Counted from the stretch's first letter, positions 8,671 through 17,834 are shown. The stretch is DNA of 64,000 nt from Streptomyces olindensis (GCA_000696115.1 JJOH01000008.1:181704-245703); one strand, 5' to 3'. The notes: generated by a model from the sequence alone, not told the origin. Numbers and translations are program-made.

Positions 8671-9393
8671 ATGCCGAAGAGGTTCGTGGTGGCTGCGTCC
8701 GAGTTTCCTGATTTGCCCCGTTTTGCGGTCGGCTTCGAGCTGGCCGAAGCCCTCACGGTGGCTTCTCAGCAACTGCACGAAACCCTCACCCCGCACAGCA
8801 CCCTGCGCACGGCGGTCCGGCTCGCCGTCCACCTGATGCCCGGGGCCGAGCACGCCGGTGTCTCCGAGATCGAGCGCGGCAACAAGCTCCGCACCCTCGC
8901 CTGGACCGACGAGGTCGTGCGCTCCGCCGAGGCCCGGCACGAGGGCCGCGACCAGCCCGGGCACTGGGAGCAGCTGTGGCACACCCCTGTCGCGCGGATA
9001 GCGGACAGCGAGTCCGACGAGGGCTGGGACGTGCTGTCGGCCCTGGGGCTGCGCTCGGCGCTGTCGCTGCGGCTGCGCGCCGACCGCCGTCGGCTGACCG
9101 TGCTCACGGCCTACGCGCGCAAGCCGGGCGCCTTCGACGAGGACGCGACACGCATCGGCCGGCTGTTCACCGCGCACGTCAGCTTCGCCCTGGAGTCCGC
9201 GACCGTGCGCGAGCAGCTCACCGAGGCCATGCACACCCGGGACCTGATCGGCCAGGCCACCGGCATCCTCATGGAGCGCCAGGGCATCGACGCCGCCGCG
9301 GCCTTCGAGAGCCTGGTGCGCGCCTCCCAGCGCGAGAACGTGAAACTGCGCGATCTGGCCCGCCGTATCGTCGGCGCTCACAACTCCACCTGA
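8671..9393 (+). CDS. GAF and ANTAR domain protein
   Basis: Predicted RNA-binding antiterminator with a sensory GAF domain, 240 aa. The GAF domain covers about residues 35-175. The C-terminal ANTAR domain (about 180-235) contains DLIGQATGILMERQGIDAAA and NVKLRDLARRIV, the typical three-helix signature. ANTAR proteins bind paired hexaloop hairpins in nascent RNA. The ATG at 8671 is used; a GTG at 8686 is an alternative. A paralogue follows 58 bases downstream on the same strand. The 208 bases before this gene hold the divergent promoters for it and the STAS gene; I see no further gene there. Confidence 0.88.
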   Translation: MPKRFVVAASEFPDLPRFAVGFELAEALTVASQQLHETLTPHSTLRTAVRLAVHLMPGAEHAGVSEIERGNKLRTLAWTDEVVRSAEARHEGRDQPGHWEQLWHTPVARIADSESDEGWDVLSALGLRSALSLRLRADRRRLTVLTAYARKPGAFDEDATRIGRLFTAHVSFALESATVREQLTEAMHTRDLIGQATGILMERQGIDAAAAFESLVRASQRENVKLRDLARRIVGAHNST

Positions 9394-9451
9394 GCTGCTG
9401 TGAGTTGCGGGCGGGTGCGTTAAGGGACGCCGACGGGATACCCGTACGGTC

Positions 9452-10162
9452 ATGAGCTCCGAGACGTCCGACACGCTGGACCAGGCGATGGTGCGCAGCA
9501 GCGGTCTCGACACCCTGCTGCGCGACCTGACCGACCGCGCGGTGCAGGAGGTGCCCGGCGCCGCCGCGTGCAGCATCACGGTGCGCCGCGCGGACCGGCT
9601 GCTCACCCTGGCCGGCAGCGAGGGCCTGCCCAGCGGCCTGGACCTGCGGCAGTACGAGAACGGCTCCGGCCCCTGCGTCGAGGCCGCCGAGACCGACACC
9701 GAGCAGTACGCCCCGGACCTGGCCACGGAGTCCCGCTGGCCGTCGTACACGGGCTACGCGCTGTCCACGGGCGTCCGCTGCGTGCTGGCGGTGCCGATCG
9801 CCGTCGAGGGCGAGACCGGCGCCGCGATCAACTTCTACGGGACGCGGGCCGGGGTGCTGGGCACGGGCCGGGACGCGGCCCGTGCCTTCGCGGCCCGGGC
9901 GGGGGACACGATCAGCGTGGCGCTGCGCATCGAGCGCCGCCGCCAGTCGGCGGCCGACGTGCGCACCGCGCTGCTCTCCCGCAGCGTCATCGACCAGGCG
10001 ATCGGCATCCTCATGGCCCGGGAGCGGATCGACGCGCGCCTCGCGCTGGAACGGCTGCGCCGGGTCTCGCAGGAGCGCAACGTCAAACTCCGGGACCTGT
10101 GCAGCCAATTGGTGGCGAGAGTCTCCCGGCCGGGAGACCCCGCCTCACGCCGCCGGGAGTGA
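9452..10162 (+). CDS. GAF and ANTAR domain protein (second copy)
   Basis: Second GAF-ANTAR protein, 236 aa, with the same architecture as its upstream neighbour. The GAF domain (about residues 15-165) contains YENGSGPCVEAAET. The ANTAR domain (about 175-225) contains VIDQAIGILMARERIDARLA and NVKLRDLCSQLV. Overall similarity to the first copy is limited outside the ANTAR domain, so the pair looks like an old duplication or functional partners rather than a recent copy. The gene ends 18 bases inside the convergent YceI gene. Confidence 0.88.
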   Translation: MSSETSDTLDQAMVRSSGLDTLLRDLTDRAVQEVPGAAACSITVRRADRLLTLAGSEGLPSGLDLRQYENGSGPCVEAAETDTEQYAPDLATESRWPSYTGYALSTGVRCVLAVPIAVEGETGAAINFYGTRAGVLGTGRDAARAFAARAGDTISVALRIERRRQSAADVRTALLSRSVIDQAIGILMARERIDARLALERLRRVSQERNVKLRDLCSQLVARVSRPGDPASRRRE

Positions 10163-10966
10163 CTCGCCCTGCACGGCCTGGATGTCCAGCTCCACCTTGA
10201 GCGTCGTGCCGACGGCGGCGATGCCCGCCTGGAGGACCTGGTTGTAGTTCATCGCGAAGTCCTCGCGGTGCAGCTCGGTCGTGGCGCGGAAGGCCGCGCG
10301 GGTGCCGCCCCAGGGGTCCGGGCCGGTGCCGAGGTAGGCCAGGTCCAGGTCGACCGGCCGTACGACGCCGTGCATGCCCAGTTCGCCGTGGACGGTCCAC
10401 CGGTCCGACCCGGTCGCCGTCAGCCCCGTGGACCGGTAGGTGATCTCCGGGAACCGCTCCACGTCGAGGAAGTCCGGCGACTTCAGGTGCCCGTCGCGCA
10501 TGCCGTTGCCGGTGTCGATGGACGCGGCCCGGATCACCGCCTCCACCCGGGACTTGGTGACGTCGTCCGGGGCGATCTCGATCGAGCCGGAGAACTCCGT
10601 GAACCGGCCGTGCACGCTGGAGATGCCCAGGTGCTGCGCCACGGCGGCCACGCTGGAGTGCACCGGGTCGACGGTCCACGGCCCGGGCGGCGGCAGTTCG
10701 GTGCCGCCCTGCCGGGCCAGCGTCACCGTGCCGATCTCGGCCCGCCCGCTCGCCGTGACGATCACGCTGGAGGCCGCGGGCGCGTACCCGACGGCCGTGA
10801 CGATGACCGTGTACGCCCCCGGCTCCAGCGGCGTCACGTCCCGTACGGCGCCCTCCGCGTCGGCCTCGGCGCGCAGCACCTGCGTACCCGTCATGTCCGC
10901 CACCGTGACGACCGCGTGCGACACGGCCCATCCGTCCCGGGTGCGGATCCTCGCGGTCAGTCCCAT
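10145..10966 (-). CDS. YceI-family protein with N-terminal Ig-like (CarboxypepD_reg) domain
   Basis: 273 aa. The N-terminal part (about residues 1-88) is a beta-sandwich of the carboxypeptidase-regulatory-like type, with VRDVTPLEPGAYTVIVTAVG as the typical strand pattern. The rest is a YceI lipocalin-like barrel (GPWTVDPVHSSVAAVAQHLG, then SPDFLDVERFPEITYRST). YceI proteins bind polyprenoid or other lipids, and many are secreted. No signal peptide is visible here, which suggests a cytoplasmic protein. It is the last gene of a MarR-MFS-YceI run on the minus strand, and the exporter gene 87 bases upstream carries three copies of the same Ig-like domain. A shared role in moving or holding a lipophilic compound is an inference. 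Confidence 0.88.
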   Translation of the reverse strand: MGLTARIRTRDGWAVSHAVVTVADMTGTQVLRAEADAEGAVRDVTPLEPGAYTVIVTAVGYAPAASSVIVTASGRAEIGTVTLARQGGTELPPPGPWTVDPVHSSVAAVAQHLGISSVHGRFTEFSGSIEIAPDDVTKSRVEAVIRAASIDTGNGMRDGHLKSPDFLDVERFPEITYRSTGLTATGSDRWTVHGELGMHGVVRPVDLDLAYLGTGPDPWGGTRAAFRATTELHREDFAMNYNQVLQAGIAAVGTTLKVELDIQAVQGESLPAA

Positions 10967-11053
10967 ACACGTAGCTCCTCAGAATGAAACCGGCCCGTGG
11001 CAGGGGCGCACCTCCGCTCAGAGCGCGCCCACCGCCACGGGCCGGGGTTCGTA

Positions 11054-13624
11054 CTACTCGCCGGGGTGGGCGAGTTCGATGTCGTGGCCGTCGGTGCCGC
11101 GGCCCGTGACCGTCAGGGCGGTGGCCACCGGCGGGTAGCCCGTGGCGATGACGGTGTACTCGCCGCCGTCCAGGTCGGTGAAGGCGTACGCCCCGTCCGT
11201 GCCGGTCGTGGCCGAGCCGACGACGTTGCCGGCCTGGTCGAGCAGCGTGACCCGGGCGTCGGCCAGCGGGCCGTGCGGGGCGCGGACGACACCCTGGACG
11301 CGGGCGCCCGAGTCCAGGTCGATCTCGACGCGGGTGACCCCGGCGCCGCCCACCTCGACGGGCAGGGCGCGCGGCCGGTACGCGGCGGCGTTCACCGCGA
11401 CCGTCACCGCGCCCGGCACCAGCTCGGCGAAGGAGAACTCGCCCTGCTCACCGGTGGCCTGGGTGGCCAGCAGGTCCCCGCGCACGTCCGTGACGATGAC
11501 CATCGCGTCCTTGACCGGCTGCCCGCTCTCCGCGGCCCGCACCAGGCCGGTCAGCCCACTGGTGCCGCTGAGCAGGATGTCGTAGGAGACCGGCTCGCCG
11601 TTCACCACGACCGTGGAGGCCTGCGGCTGGAAGCCGTCGGCGGAGGCGATCAGGACGTACGACCCGGAACCCGGGGCGTCCAGCGCGTAGGAGCCGTCGG
11701 CCTGCGCCACGGACCGGCCCAGCTGACGCCCGGCCAGCGAGATCAGCGTGACGGCGGCCCGCGGCACGGGCGCGGACTCGTTGCCGCGGACGAAACCGCG
11801 GACCGGCACACCGCCTCCGCCGGAGACGGGCTCCTCGCCCCGGGCCACCGTGGCGACGGCGGCGAGCCGCCGCGTGCCCTCGGGCCCGGTCCCGTCGGCG
11901 CCCTCGGTCTCGGCCACGGCCCAGCTCGGCACGGCCCGCTGCCCGGCGGGAGCCTCGGCCGCCGCCTCGGCGGACGCCGTGGCCGGAGCCTCGACCGGGG
12001 TCTCGGCGGGCGCGTCCGCGTCCGCGGCCTGCGCCAGGCCACCCTTCGTCTTCAACGGGACCTCCTTGATGAACAGCGACACCAGCAGGGCGAGCAGCGC
12101 CAGCGGGGCCGAGTAGAGGAACACGTCCGCGACGCCGTGGCCGTAGGCGCTCTCCACGACGGTGCGGATCGGGGCGGGCATCGCGCCGAGGTCGGGGATG
12201 TTGCCCTCGCCCGTGCCGGCGTGACCCAGGGCCGCGCCCTTGGGGCCGAGGTCGGTGAGACCGTCCTTGACGTAGTCGGTGATCTTGTTGCCCAGTACCG
12301 CGCCCAGGGCGGAGACGCCCACGGCACCGCCGAGGGACCGGAAGAAGGTCACCGTGGAGCTGGCGGCACCGAGATCACCCGGCTCCACCTGGTTCTGCGT
12401 GCAGAGCACCAGGTTCTGCATCATCATGCCGATGCCGAGACCCAGCAGCGCCATGAAGATCGCTATGTGCCAGTACTCGGTGTCGTACCGGATGGTGCCC
12501 AGCAGCCCCAGGCCCGCGGTCACCAGCACACCGCCGCCGAGCAGCCAGCCCTTCCAGCGGCCGGTCCGGGTGATGATCTGGCCGGAGACGGTGGAGGAGA
12601 CGAACAGGCCCGCGATCATCGGGATCGTCATGACGCCGGACATCGTCGGCGACTTGTCCCGGGCCAGCTGGAAGTACTGGCTGAAGAAGACGGTCCCCGC
12701 GAACATCGCGACACCGACGAACAGCGAGGCCAGCGAGGCCAGCGTGATGGTGCGGTTGCGGAACAGCCGCAGCGGGATGATCGGCTCGCTCGCCTTGGAC
12801 TCGACGAGGACGAAGACCGCCAGCAGCACCAGCGAACCGCCGACCATCGCATAGGTCTGCCACGAGACCCAGTCGTACTTGTCACCGGCGAAGGTGACCC
12901 AGATGAGCAGCAGGCAGACGGCCGCGGTGATGAAGAAGGCGCCGGCCCAGTCGACCTTGACCTTCCGCTTCACCACGGGCAGGTGCAGGGTCTTCTGCAG
13001 CACGAGCAGGGCGATCACGGCGAAGGGCACGCCGACGTAGAAGCACCAGCGCCAGCCGAGCCAGTCGGTGTCGGTGATGACACCGCCGACCAGCGGGCCG
13101 CCGACCATCGCGGTGGCGAAGACGGCGCCGAGGTAGCCGTTGTACCGGCCGCGCTCACGCGGCGAGATCATCGCCGCCATGATGATCTGGGCCAGCGCGG
13201 ACAGACCGCCCATGCCGATGCCCTGGACGGCGCGGAAGGTGATGAGCATGCCGGGGTTCTGGGACATGCCGGCCGCCGCCGAGCCCAGCACGAAGATCAC
13301 CAGCGCGAGCTGGATCAACAGCTTCTTGGAGAACAGGTCGGCGAGCTTGCCCCACAGCGGGGTGGAGGCGGTCATCGTCAGCAGGGACGCGGTCACGACC
13401 CAGGTGTAGGCGCTCTGGCCGCCGCCGAGGTCCCCGATGATCCGGGGCAGGGCGTTGGAGACGATCGTCGACGACAGGATCGCGACGAACATGCCGAGCA
13501 GCAGGCCGGTGAGGGCCTCCATGATCTGCCGGTGCGTCATCGCAGCGCCGTCGCCGGAGGAGCCGTGGGAGCCTCCCCCGTGCTTGGCATGAGCCCGCAC
13601 ACCGGCTGGTGTGGTCGTTGCCAT
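11054..13624 (-). CDS. DHA2-family MFS exporter with three C-terminal Ig-like domains
   Basis: 856 aa, far longer than a normal DHA2 exporter (about 500). Residues about 30-540 form a 14-helix MFS permease: GMFVAILSSTIVSNALPRII is the first helix, and LADLFSKK and GPLVGG match motifs A and C. A linker rich in Ala/Glu follows (about 540-610). Then come three repeats of a carboxypeptidase-regulatory-like beta-sandwich (from about 610), each starting with G-V/F/L-V-R and holding a G-x-Y/F-x-F/L strand such as GSYALDAPGSGSYVLIASAD. In 14-helix permeases the C-terminus faces the cytoplasm. It starts 13 bases after the MarR gene, with a good ribosome site (AAAGGAAG). Confidence 0.92.
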   Translation of the reverse strand: MATTTPAGVRAHAKHGGGSHGSSGDGAAMTHRQIMEALTGLLLGMFVAILSSTIVSNALPRIIGDLGGGQSAYTWVVTASLLTMTASTPLWGKLADLFSKKLLIQLALVIFVLGSAAAGMSQNPGMLITFRAVQGIGMGGLSALAQIIMAAMISPRERGRYNGYLGAVFATAMVGGPLVGGVITDTDWLGWRWCFYVGVPFAVIALLVLQKTLHLPVVKRKVKVDWAGAFFITAAVCLLLIWVTFAGDKYDWVSWQTYAMVGGSLVLLAVFVLVESKASEPIIPLRLFRNRTITLASLASLFVGVAMFAGTVFFSQYFQLARDKSPTMSGVMTIPMIAGLFVSSTVSGQIITRTGRWKGWLLGGGVLVTAGLGLLGTIRYDTEYWHIAIFMALLGLGIGMMMQNLVLCTQNQVEPGDLGAASSTVTFFRSLGGAVGVSALGAVLGNKITDYVKDGLTDLGPKGAALGHAGTGEGNIPDLGAMPAPIRTVVESAYGHGVADVFLYSAPLALLALLVSLFIKEVPLKTKGGLAQAADADAPAETPVEAPATASAEAAAEAPAGQRAVPSWAVAETEGADGTGPEGTRRLAAVATVARGEEPVSGGGGVPVRGFVRGNESAPVPRAAVTLISLAGRQLGRSVAQADGSYALDAPGSGSYVLIASADGFQPQASTVVVNGEPVSYDILLSGTSGLTGLVRAAESGQPVKDAMVIVTDVRGDLLATQATGEQGEFSFAELVPGAVTVAVNAAAYRPRALPVEVGGAGVTRVEIDLDSGARVQGVVRAPHGPLADARVTLLDQAGNVVGSATTGTDGAYAFTDLDGGEYTVIATGYPPVATALTVTGRGTDGHDIELAHPGE

Positions 13625-13637
13625 GGGCTTCCTTTAC

Positions 13638-14129
13638 TTACGTGCTTGCGGGTGTACGGGTGGTCCGTTCGAAAGCGGGCGGTGCCGCCGCCCGGGCCGC
13701 GGGCCGGCAGTCGAAGCTCTCCCGCAGCCGCGCCATCAGGTCCGTGAGCTGGCCGACCTCCTCGTCGGTCCAGTCGCTCAGGCGCTCGGCCAACACCTCG
13801 GTGGTCCGCCGGGACAGCTCGTCGAGCTGGGCGTGGCCCGCGGGGGTGAGGCGCAGGATGCGGGAGCGCTTGTCCGCGGGGTCGGGGGAGCGTTCGATCC
13901 AGCCGCGGGCCACGACGTGCGCGACATGGCGGCTGGTGACCGACATGTCCACCGCGAGCAGCTCGGCGAGCTTGCTCATGCGCATGTCGCCGTGGCGGCC
14001 CAGCAGCGTCAGCACGGCCGCCGATCCGCCGGGGCACTCGGCCGGCATGATCCTGCCGAGCTCCCGCTTCACGGCGCCGAAGGCACTGAACTGGCGGACC
14101 AGCTCCTCGTACTGCGCCCTCTCGGCCAT
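13638..14129 (-). CDS. MarR-family transcriptional regulator
   Basis: Winged-helix regulator of 163 aa. Seen: MRMSKLAELLAVDMSVTSRH recognition helices, then HVVARGWIERSPDPADKRSR, the family's DxRxxx wing, and a helical dimer region at both ends. The ATG at 14129 has a strong ribosome site (GGAGG); upstream in-frame ATGs do not. First gene of an operon with the MFS-Ig exporter and the YceI protein. Two matching TTGC-N5-GCAA palindromes lie just upstream and are likely its own operators. Confidence 0.9.
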   Translation of the reverse strand: MAERAQYEELVRQFSAFGAVKRELGRIMPAECPGGSAAVLTLLGRHGDMRMSKLAELLAVDMSVTSRHVAHVVARGWIERSPDPADKRSRILRLTPAGHAQLDELSRRTTEVLAERLSDWTDEEVGQLTDLMARLRESFDCRPAARAAAPPAFERTTRTPAST

Positions 14130-14145
14130 GACACCTCCGCTTTCG

Positions 14146-14187
14146 TTGCTTAGGGCAACCATGACAGCTGTTGGTTGCTGAAGGCAA
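14146..14187 (-). promoter_or_regulatory. Two MarR-type operator palindromes
   Basis: TTGCTTAGGGCAA at 14146-14158 and TTGCTGAAGGCAA at 14175-14187 share TTGC-N5-GCAA symmetry, 29 bases apart (nearly three helical turns), just upstream of the MarR start. Repeat and position suggest autoregulation; not tested. Confidence 0.65.
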
Positions 14188-14344
14188 ATAAAAGAGGGGT
14201 GTGCGGCATAAAAAACTTGGCAAAGGCAAGTATTGCGGCAGTAAATGTGCAGGTGGCGAGCCTGGCGGTACGGGTCGCGCCAGGACAAACGGAAGGCCAA
14301 CCCCCACTTGGGGAGCCCCGGCGTTTTCGCTAGGGTCTCGGGCC

Positions 14345-14539
14345 ATGGCTAACAACCAGGCCCCCCAGGGCAATCACGACCCTGCCGGCAGCACCCAGAT
14401 GTTCCGCGCGTTCGTCGACGAGGCGCCGCAGGGGCGGCAGGCCGCGGCGAGCAGTGGCGGGCCGCGGATCGGTCTCATCCTCGGCGTCGTGGTCGCGGTG
14501 GCGATCGTCGCGGCGGTGGCTTGGCTGGCGCTGTCGTAA
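14345..14539 (+). CDS. Small single-pass membrane protein, unknown function
   Basis: 64 aa. A hydrophilic N-terminus (residues 1-42, with GSTQMFRAFVDEAP) is followed by one hydrophobic helix (IGLILGVVVAVAIVAAVAWL) ending at the C-terminus, so it is a tail-anchored or single-pass protein. The ATG at 14345 is preceded by a plausible promoter region with AT-rich sequence near 14180-14230. It reads like a conserved small Streptomyces protein; the function is not known to me. Confidence 0.7.
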   Translation: MANNQAPQGNHDPAGSTQMFRAFVDEAPQGRQAAASSGGPRIGLILGVVVAVAIVAAVAWLALS

Positions 14540-15013
14540 CGGGTCCTTGCCGGCTGCTGCCGGTTCTCAGCGCTCGGCGTTGCTGCTGGGGCCGGGTGGG
14601 TCCGCAACCCGGCGGAACGGGGTGCCTCCCCCAAGCTCTCGGCTTCGCTCGAGCAGGGGCCCCCACCGCCCACCCGTGCCGCCCCTAGCGGCACGCATGC
14701 CCGCAGCTGAGCGGGACGGGCGGCCCGCAGCCAGGCGGCGGGCCCCGCGACGGTGGGTCTGCGGCGGCAGCCGAGACGCACCCGCAGCCGCCGGACGACG
14801 CAAGGGGACGTGTCGGGGGGTGTCCGCCCGCAGCGGTTGGCGCGTCAACGCCAGTCAGTCGGTGAGTGGGTCCATCGCGCCGTTCCGAGGACGGACACCC
14901 CCCGGCGCGGCCCCGACCCACCACCGGCGACTAGGCGCGGACACAAGCCCCCACCCAGCCGCACAGGCCGCCGCAGGCACCCCCGGCTCAACCGCCGGAG
15001 GCACCCGCCCCGG
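14540..15013. other. Intergenic region with Streptomyces palindromic repeat
   Basis: No convincing gene in these 474 bases. Around 14628-14662 is a dispersed Streptomyces repeat: CCTCCCCCAAGCTCTCGGCT, then TCGCTCGAGCAGGGG, which forms an imperfect hairpin (CCCC.../...GGGG). The rest holds several short inverted GC-rich repeats (for example around 14695-14740), as seen at many convergent gene ends. Open frames here are due to base composition. Confidence 0.55.
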
Positions 15014-15916
15014 TCAGTCCGAGATCAGCCCTTCCCGAAGCTGCGCCAACGTCCGGGTCAGCAGCCGCGAGACGTGCATCTGCGAGATGCCGACCTCCTC
15101 GCCGATCTGCGACTGCGTCATGTTCGCGAAGAAGCGGAGCATGATGATCCGCCGTTCGCGGGGCGGCAGCTTCGCCAGCAGCGGCTTCAGGGACTCCCGG
15201 TACTCCACGCCTTCCAGCGCCGTGTCCTCGTACCCCAGCCGGTCCGCCAGCGACCCCTCGCCGCCGTCGTCCTCCGGCGCCGGCGAGTCCAGCGAGGACG
15301 CCGTGTACGCGTTCCCCACCGCCAGGCCGTCGACGACGTCCTCCTCGGACACCCCGAGCACGGAGGCGAGTTCGGTCACCGTCGGCGACCGGTCCAGCTT
15401 CTGCGAGAGTTCGTCGCTGGCCTTGGTCAGCGCGAGCCGCAGCTCCTGAAGCCGGCGCGGCACCCGCACCGACCACGAGGTGTCGCGGAAGAACCGCTTG
15501 ATCTCACCCACGACGGTTGGCATCGCGAACGTGGGGAACTCGACGCCCCGTTCGCAGTCGAACCGGTCGATCGCCTTGATCAGCCCGATCGTGCCGACCT
15601 GGACGATGTCCTCCATCGGCTCGTTCCGCGACCGGAAGCGCGCGGCCGCGTACCGCACGAGCGGCAGGTTGAGCTCGATGAGCGTGTCACGGACGTACGC
15701 ACGCTCGGGGCTGTCCTCGTCGAGCGCGGCCAGCCGCAGGAACAGGGAGCGGGACAGGGTGCGGGTGTCGATGGCGCCCGCGGCCGGAAGTGCCGGGACG
15801 GGCTCGGCCGCCAAGGCCGACACGTCATCGATGGGGCCGAGTGAGTCGAGAGCATGGGGAGCTGTCTCGCTCTCCGCGAGCGTGAGCACCTTCGAGCTGC
15901 CCTGTTCTGCGGACAT
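15014..15916 (-). CDS. sigN: SigB/SigF/SigG-family RNA polymerase sigma factor
   Basis: Alternative sigma factor of 300 aa. Regions in order: 2 ([20 protein letters not shown], then [19 protein letters not shown]), 3 ([20 protein letters not shown]) and 4 ([20 protein letters not shown], then [20 protein letters not shown]). The ATG at 15916 follows AGGGGGTGGC and gives a typical N-terminus; an in-frame upstream extension to 16066 has no ribosome site. It lies next to a close paralogue on the same strand. By position beside a sigF-like gene this corresponds to sigN of S. coelicolor (SCO4034), a symbol based on synteny and memory. Such sigmas are usually released by RsbV/RsbW-type partner switching. 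Confidence 0.85.
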   Translation of the reverse strand: MSAEQGSSKVLTLAESETAPHALDSLGPIDDVSALAAEPVPALPAAGAIDTRTLSRSLFLRLAALDEDSPERAYVRDTLIELNLPLVRYAAARFRSRNEPMEDIVQVGTIGLIKAIDRFDCERGVEFPTFAMPTVVGEIKRFFRDTSWSVRVPRRLQELRLALTKASDELSQKLDRSPTVTELASVLGVSEEDVVDGLAVGNAYTASSLDSPAPEDDGGEGSLADRLGYEDTALEGVEYRESLKPLLAKLPPRERRIIMLRFFANMTQSQIGEEVGISQMHVSRLLTRTLAQLREGLISD

Positions 15917-16184
15917 GCCACCCCCTTTGGGTCGCGGGACGGTCGCGGCGAACGCCCCCGTCTGAGGAACGCAGCCTTCACCTGAATACCGGAGCCGAAG
16001 CCCCGGCAAACGCGCTTCACGCAGAATGTCACATGTCGGCAACACGCTGTAGTGACATGTCGACATCTGAGACGCGAATCAGCCCTGCAAACAAGGGGTC
16101 TGACGCCGTGTCGGCCCCGAACCGCCGGTAACGGCCCTGATGAGCGATTCCCTCACCCAGGTGACCTCTCGCTCCTGTTTGCGG

Positions 16185-17060
16185 TTACGCGTCGATTCGG
16201 TTCGCAGACCGCAATCGCTGGAAGCTACGCGCGAGTAGCCGCGAGACATGCATCTGCGAGACGCCGAGCTCCGCGCTGATCTGAGACTGCGTGAGATTGC
16301 TGTAGTACCGCAGCAGCAGGATCCGCTGCTCCCGCTCGGGCAGTTGGACGAGCAGGTGCCGCACGAGGTCCCGGTGCTCCACGCCGTCCAGCGCGGGGTC
16401 CTCGTAGCCGAGCCGGTCCAGCAGCCCCGGGAGCCCGTCGCCCTCCTGCGCGGCCTCCAGCGAGGTCGCGTAATACGACCGCCCGGCCTCGAAGCAGGAC
16501 AGCACCTCGTCCTCGGTGATGCGCAGCCGCTCGGCGATCTCCGCGGTCGTCGGGGTCCGCCCGAACGCGGTCGTCAGGTCCTCCGTCGCGCTGTTCACCT
16601 GCACCCACAGCTCGTGCAGCCGGCGCGGCACGTGGACCGTGCGGACGTTGTCGCGGAAGTAGCGCTTGATCTCGCCGACGACCGTCGGCATCGCGAACGT
16701 CGGGAACTGCACGCCCCGGTCGGGGTCGAAGCGGTCGATGGCGTTGATGAGCCCGATGGTGCCGACCTGGACGACGTCCTCCATGGGCTCGTTTCGGGAG
16801 CGGAAGCGGGCGGCCGCGTAGCGCACGAGCGGGAGGTTCGCCTCGATGAGTGCCCCGCGCACCCGGTCGTGCTCCGGCGTGCCCGGCTGGAGCTCCTTGA
16901 GCTGGGCGAAGAGCACCTGGGTCAGGGCGCGGGTGTCGGCGCCACGGCTCCGCTGGGGAGCGGCCGGGGCGGTGTCCGGGGTTTCCGAGTTTTCCGAGTT
17001 TTCCGAGGTTTCAGAGGTGGGTGCCTGAGGTGCGGTACTGGCCAGCACGGTCAACTCCAC
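16185..17060 (-). CDS. sigF: Sporulation-type sigma factor SigF
   Basis: 291 aa SigB/F-family sigma factor. N-terminus of about 40 residues rich in Ser/Thr/Glu (a short repeat of SEN), then region 2 ([20 protein letters not shown]), region 3 ([20 protein letters not shown]) and region 4 ([20 protein letters not shown]). It ends in LRSANRIDA, which I recall as the end of S. coelicolor SigF (SCO4035), needed late in spore maturation. The annotated start is GTG 17060; GTG 17051 is also possible and better spaced from GGTGGAG. The 268-base gap to the downstream sigma gene contains an ACATGTCG repeat (16031-16066) but no gene. Confidence 0.85.
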   Translation of the reverse strand: MELTVLASTAPQAPTSETSENSENSETPDTAPAAPQRSRGADTRALTQVLFAQLKELQPGTPEHDRVRGALIEANLPLVRYAAARFRSRNEPMEDVVQVGTIGLINAIDRFDPDRGVQFPTFAMPTVVGEIKRYFRDNVRTVHVPRRLHELWVQVNSATEDLTTAFGRTPTTAEIAERLRITEDEVLSCFEAGRSYYATSLEAAQEGDGLPGLLDRLGYEDPALDGVEHRDLVRHLLVQLPEREQRILLLRYYSNLTQSQISAELGVSQMHVSRLLARSFQRLRSANRIDA

Positions 17061-17248
17061 CTCGTCATCGTCAACTCATCCGTCAACTCTTCCATCAAAA
17101 GCGGTCATAGCATCACAAGACATGTGCACTGTGTGCAAGCACCCCATAACTACGTGTTGAGGGATGAATGGTGCACAAATAAACCCGCGCAACAGAAGAA
17201 CCCCCTGTCGCGGTGACAGGGGGCTTCAGGCGGGCGAAGCGGCCGGGG

Positions 17249-17542
17249 TCAGAACTCGTAGTCCGCGATCACCCAGGTGGAGAACTCCCGCCACTGGGCG
17301 ACACCGGCCTGGTGGGCGGGGTGCTCCACGTACCGGCGCAGCGCCTCCGCGTCGTCGAAGGCCGAGTTGATGGCGAAGTCGTGGGCGATGGGGCGGTCGC
17401 TGACGTTCCAGCCGAGCTCCCAGAAGCGGATCTCGGGGATCGTGCCGTCGAGCGCGCGGAAGGCCTCGACCCCCTTCAGGACGCGCGGGTCGTCGCGCTC
17501 GACGCCCTCGTGGAGCTTGAAGAGGACCAGGTGGCGGATCAT
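17249..17542 (-). CDS. Dabb (stress-responsive alpha/beta barrel) protein
   Basis: 97 aa ferredoxin-like dimeric alpha/beta-barrel protein. It begins IRHLVLFKLHEG, with the conserved His of the family, and ends FSTWVIADYEF; family proteins are about 95-105 aa. Role uncertain; some members bind or convert small aromatic compounds. Its ATG overlaps the stop of the upstream small membrane gene (TGATG), so the two are probably coupled. Confidence 0.88.
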   Translation of the reverse strand: MIRHLVLFKLHEGVERDDPRVLKGVEAFRALDGTIPEIRFWELGWNVSDRPIAHDFAINSAFDDAEALRRYVEHPAHQAGVAQWREFSTWVIADYEF

Positions 17543-17718
17543 CACTTTCCTCCGTCGGCGACCCAGGTGGCGAAGTCGCCGAGGGCCCGGGCGGCGTCCG
17601 ATATGCCCTCGAACCCTATCTGGACGTAGCCGGCGGCCCCCTTCGGGTCCGTGATGATCACGTACATCACGAAGACCACGAGCACGTAGACGGCGACCTT
17701 CTTCGCGTTCACCGCCAT
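17542..17718 (-). CDS. Small membrane protein, unknown function
   Basis: 58 aa with one membrane helix (VAVYVLVVFVMYVIITDP) and a short amphipathic C-terminus (GFEGISDAARALGDFATWVA). The ATG at 17718 has GGGGAGG in front; a longer frame to 17799 would run towards the tRNA terminator. Translationally coupled to the Dabb gene. Confidence 0.78.
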   Translation of the reverse strand: MAVNAKKVAVYVLVVFVMYVIITDPKGAAGYVQIGFEGISDAARALGDFATWVADGGK

Positions 17719-17800
17719 CGCGGCCTCCCCAGTCACTGGTGTTCCGGACAGCGCACATGATCGCACGAAGATTCCGGCACACGAAGGGGCGGATCGCACG

Positions 17801-17828
17801 AAGGGCCCCGTCCGACGACGGGGCCCTT
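17801..17828 (-). terminator. Terminator of tRNA-Ser(CGA)
   Basis: A perfect 12-bp stem (AAGGGCCCCGTC with GACGGGGCCCTT) and 4-base loop, 7 bases beyond the 3' end of the tRNA. Confidence 0.8.
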
Positions 17829-17834
17829 CTCAAG

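Noticed and set aside
10997..13747. 916-codon plus-strand frame opposite the MFS-Ig exporter
   Set aside because: Composition-driven shadow: His/Arg/Gln/Gly-rich, no motif, while the minus strand shows a clear 14-helix permease.
14454..15844. Plus-strand frames across 14.45-15.85 kb
   Set aside because: They run through a repeat-rich gap and opposite a clear sigma factor; no ribosome site and no family resemblance.
16029..16067. ACATGTCG repeats before the sigN-like gene as sigma-specific promoter or operator
   Set aside because: Two short copies only; cannot be separated from chance without comparison.
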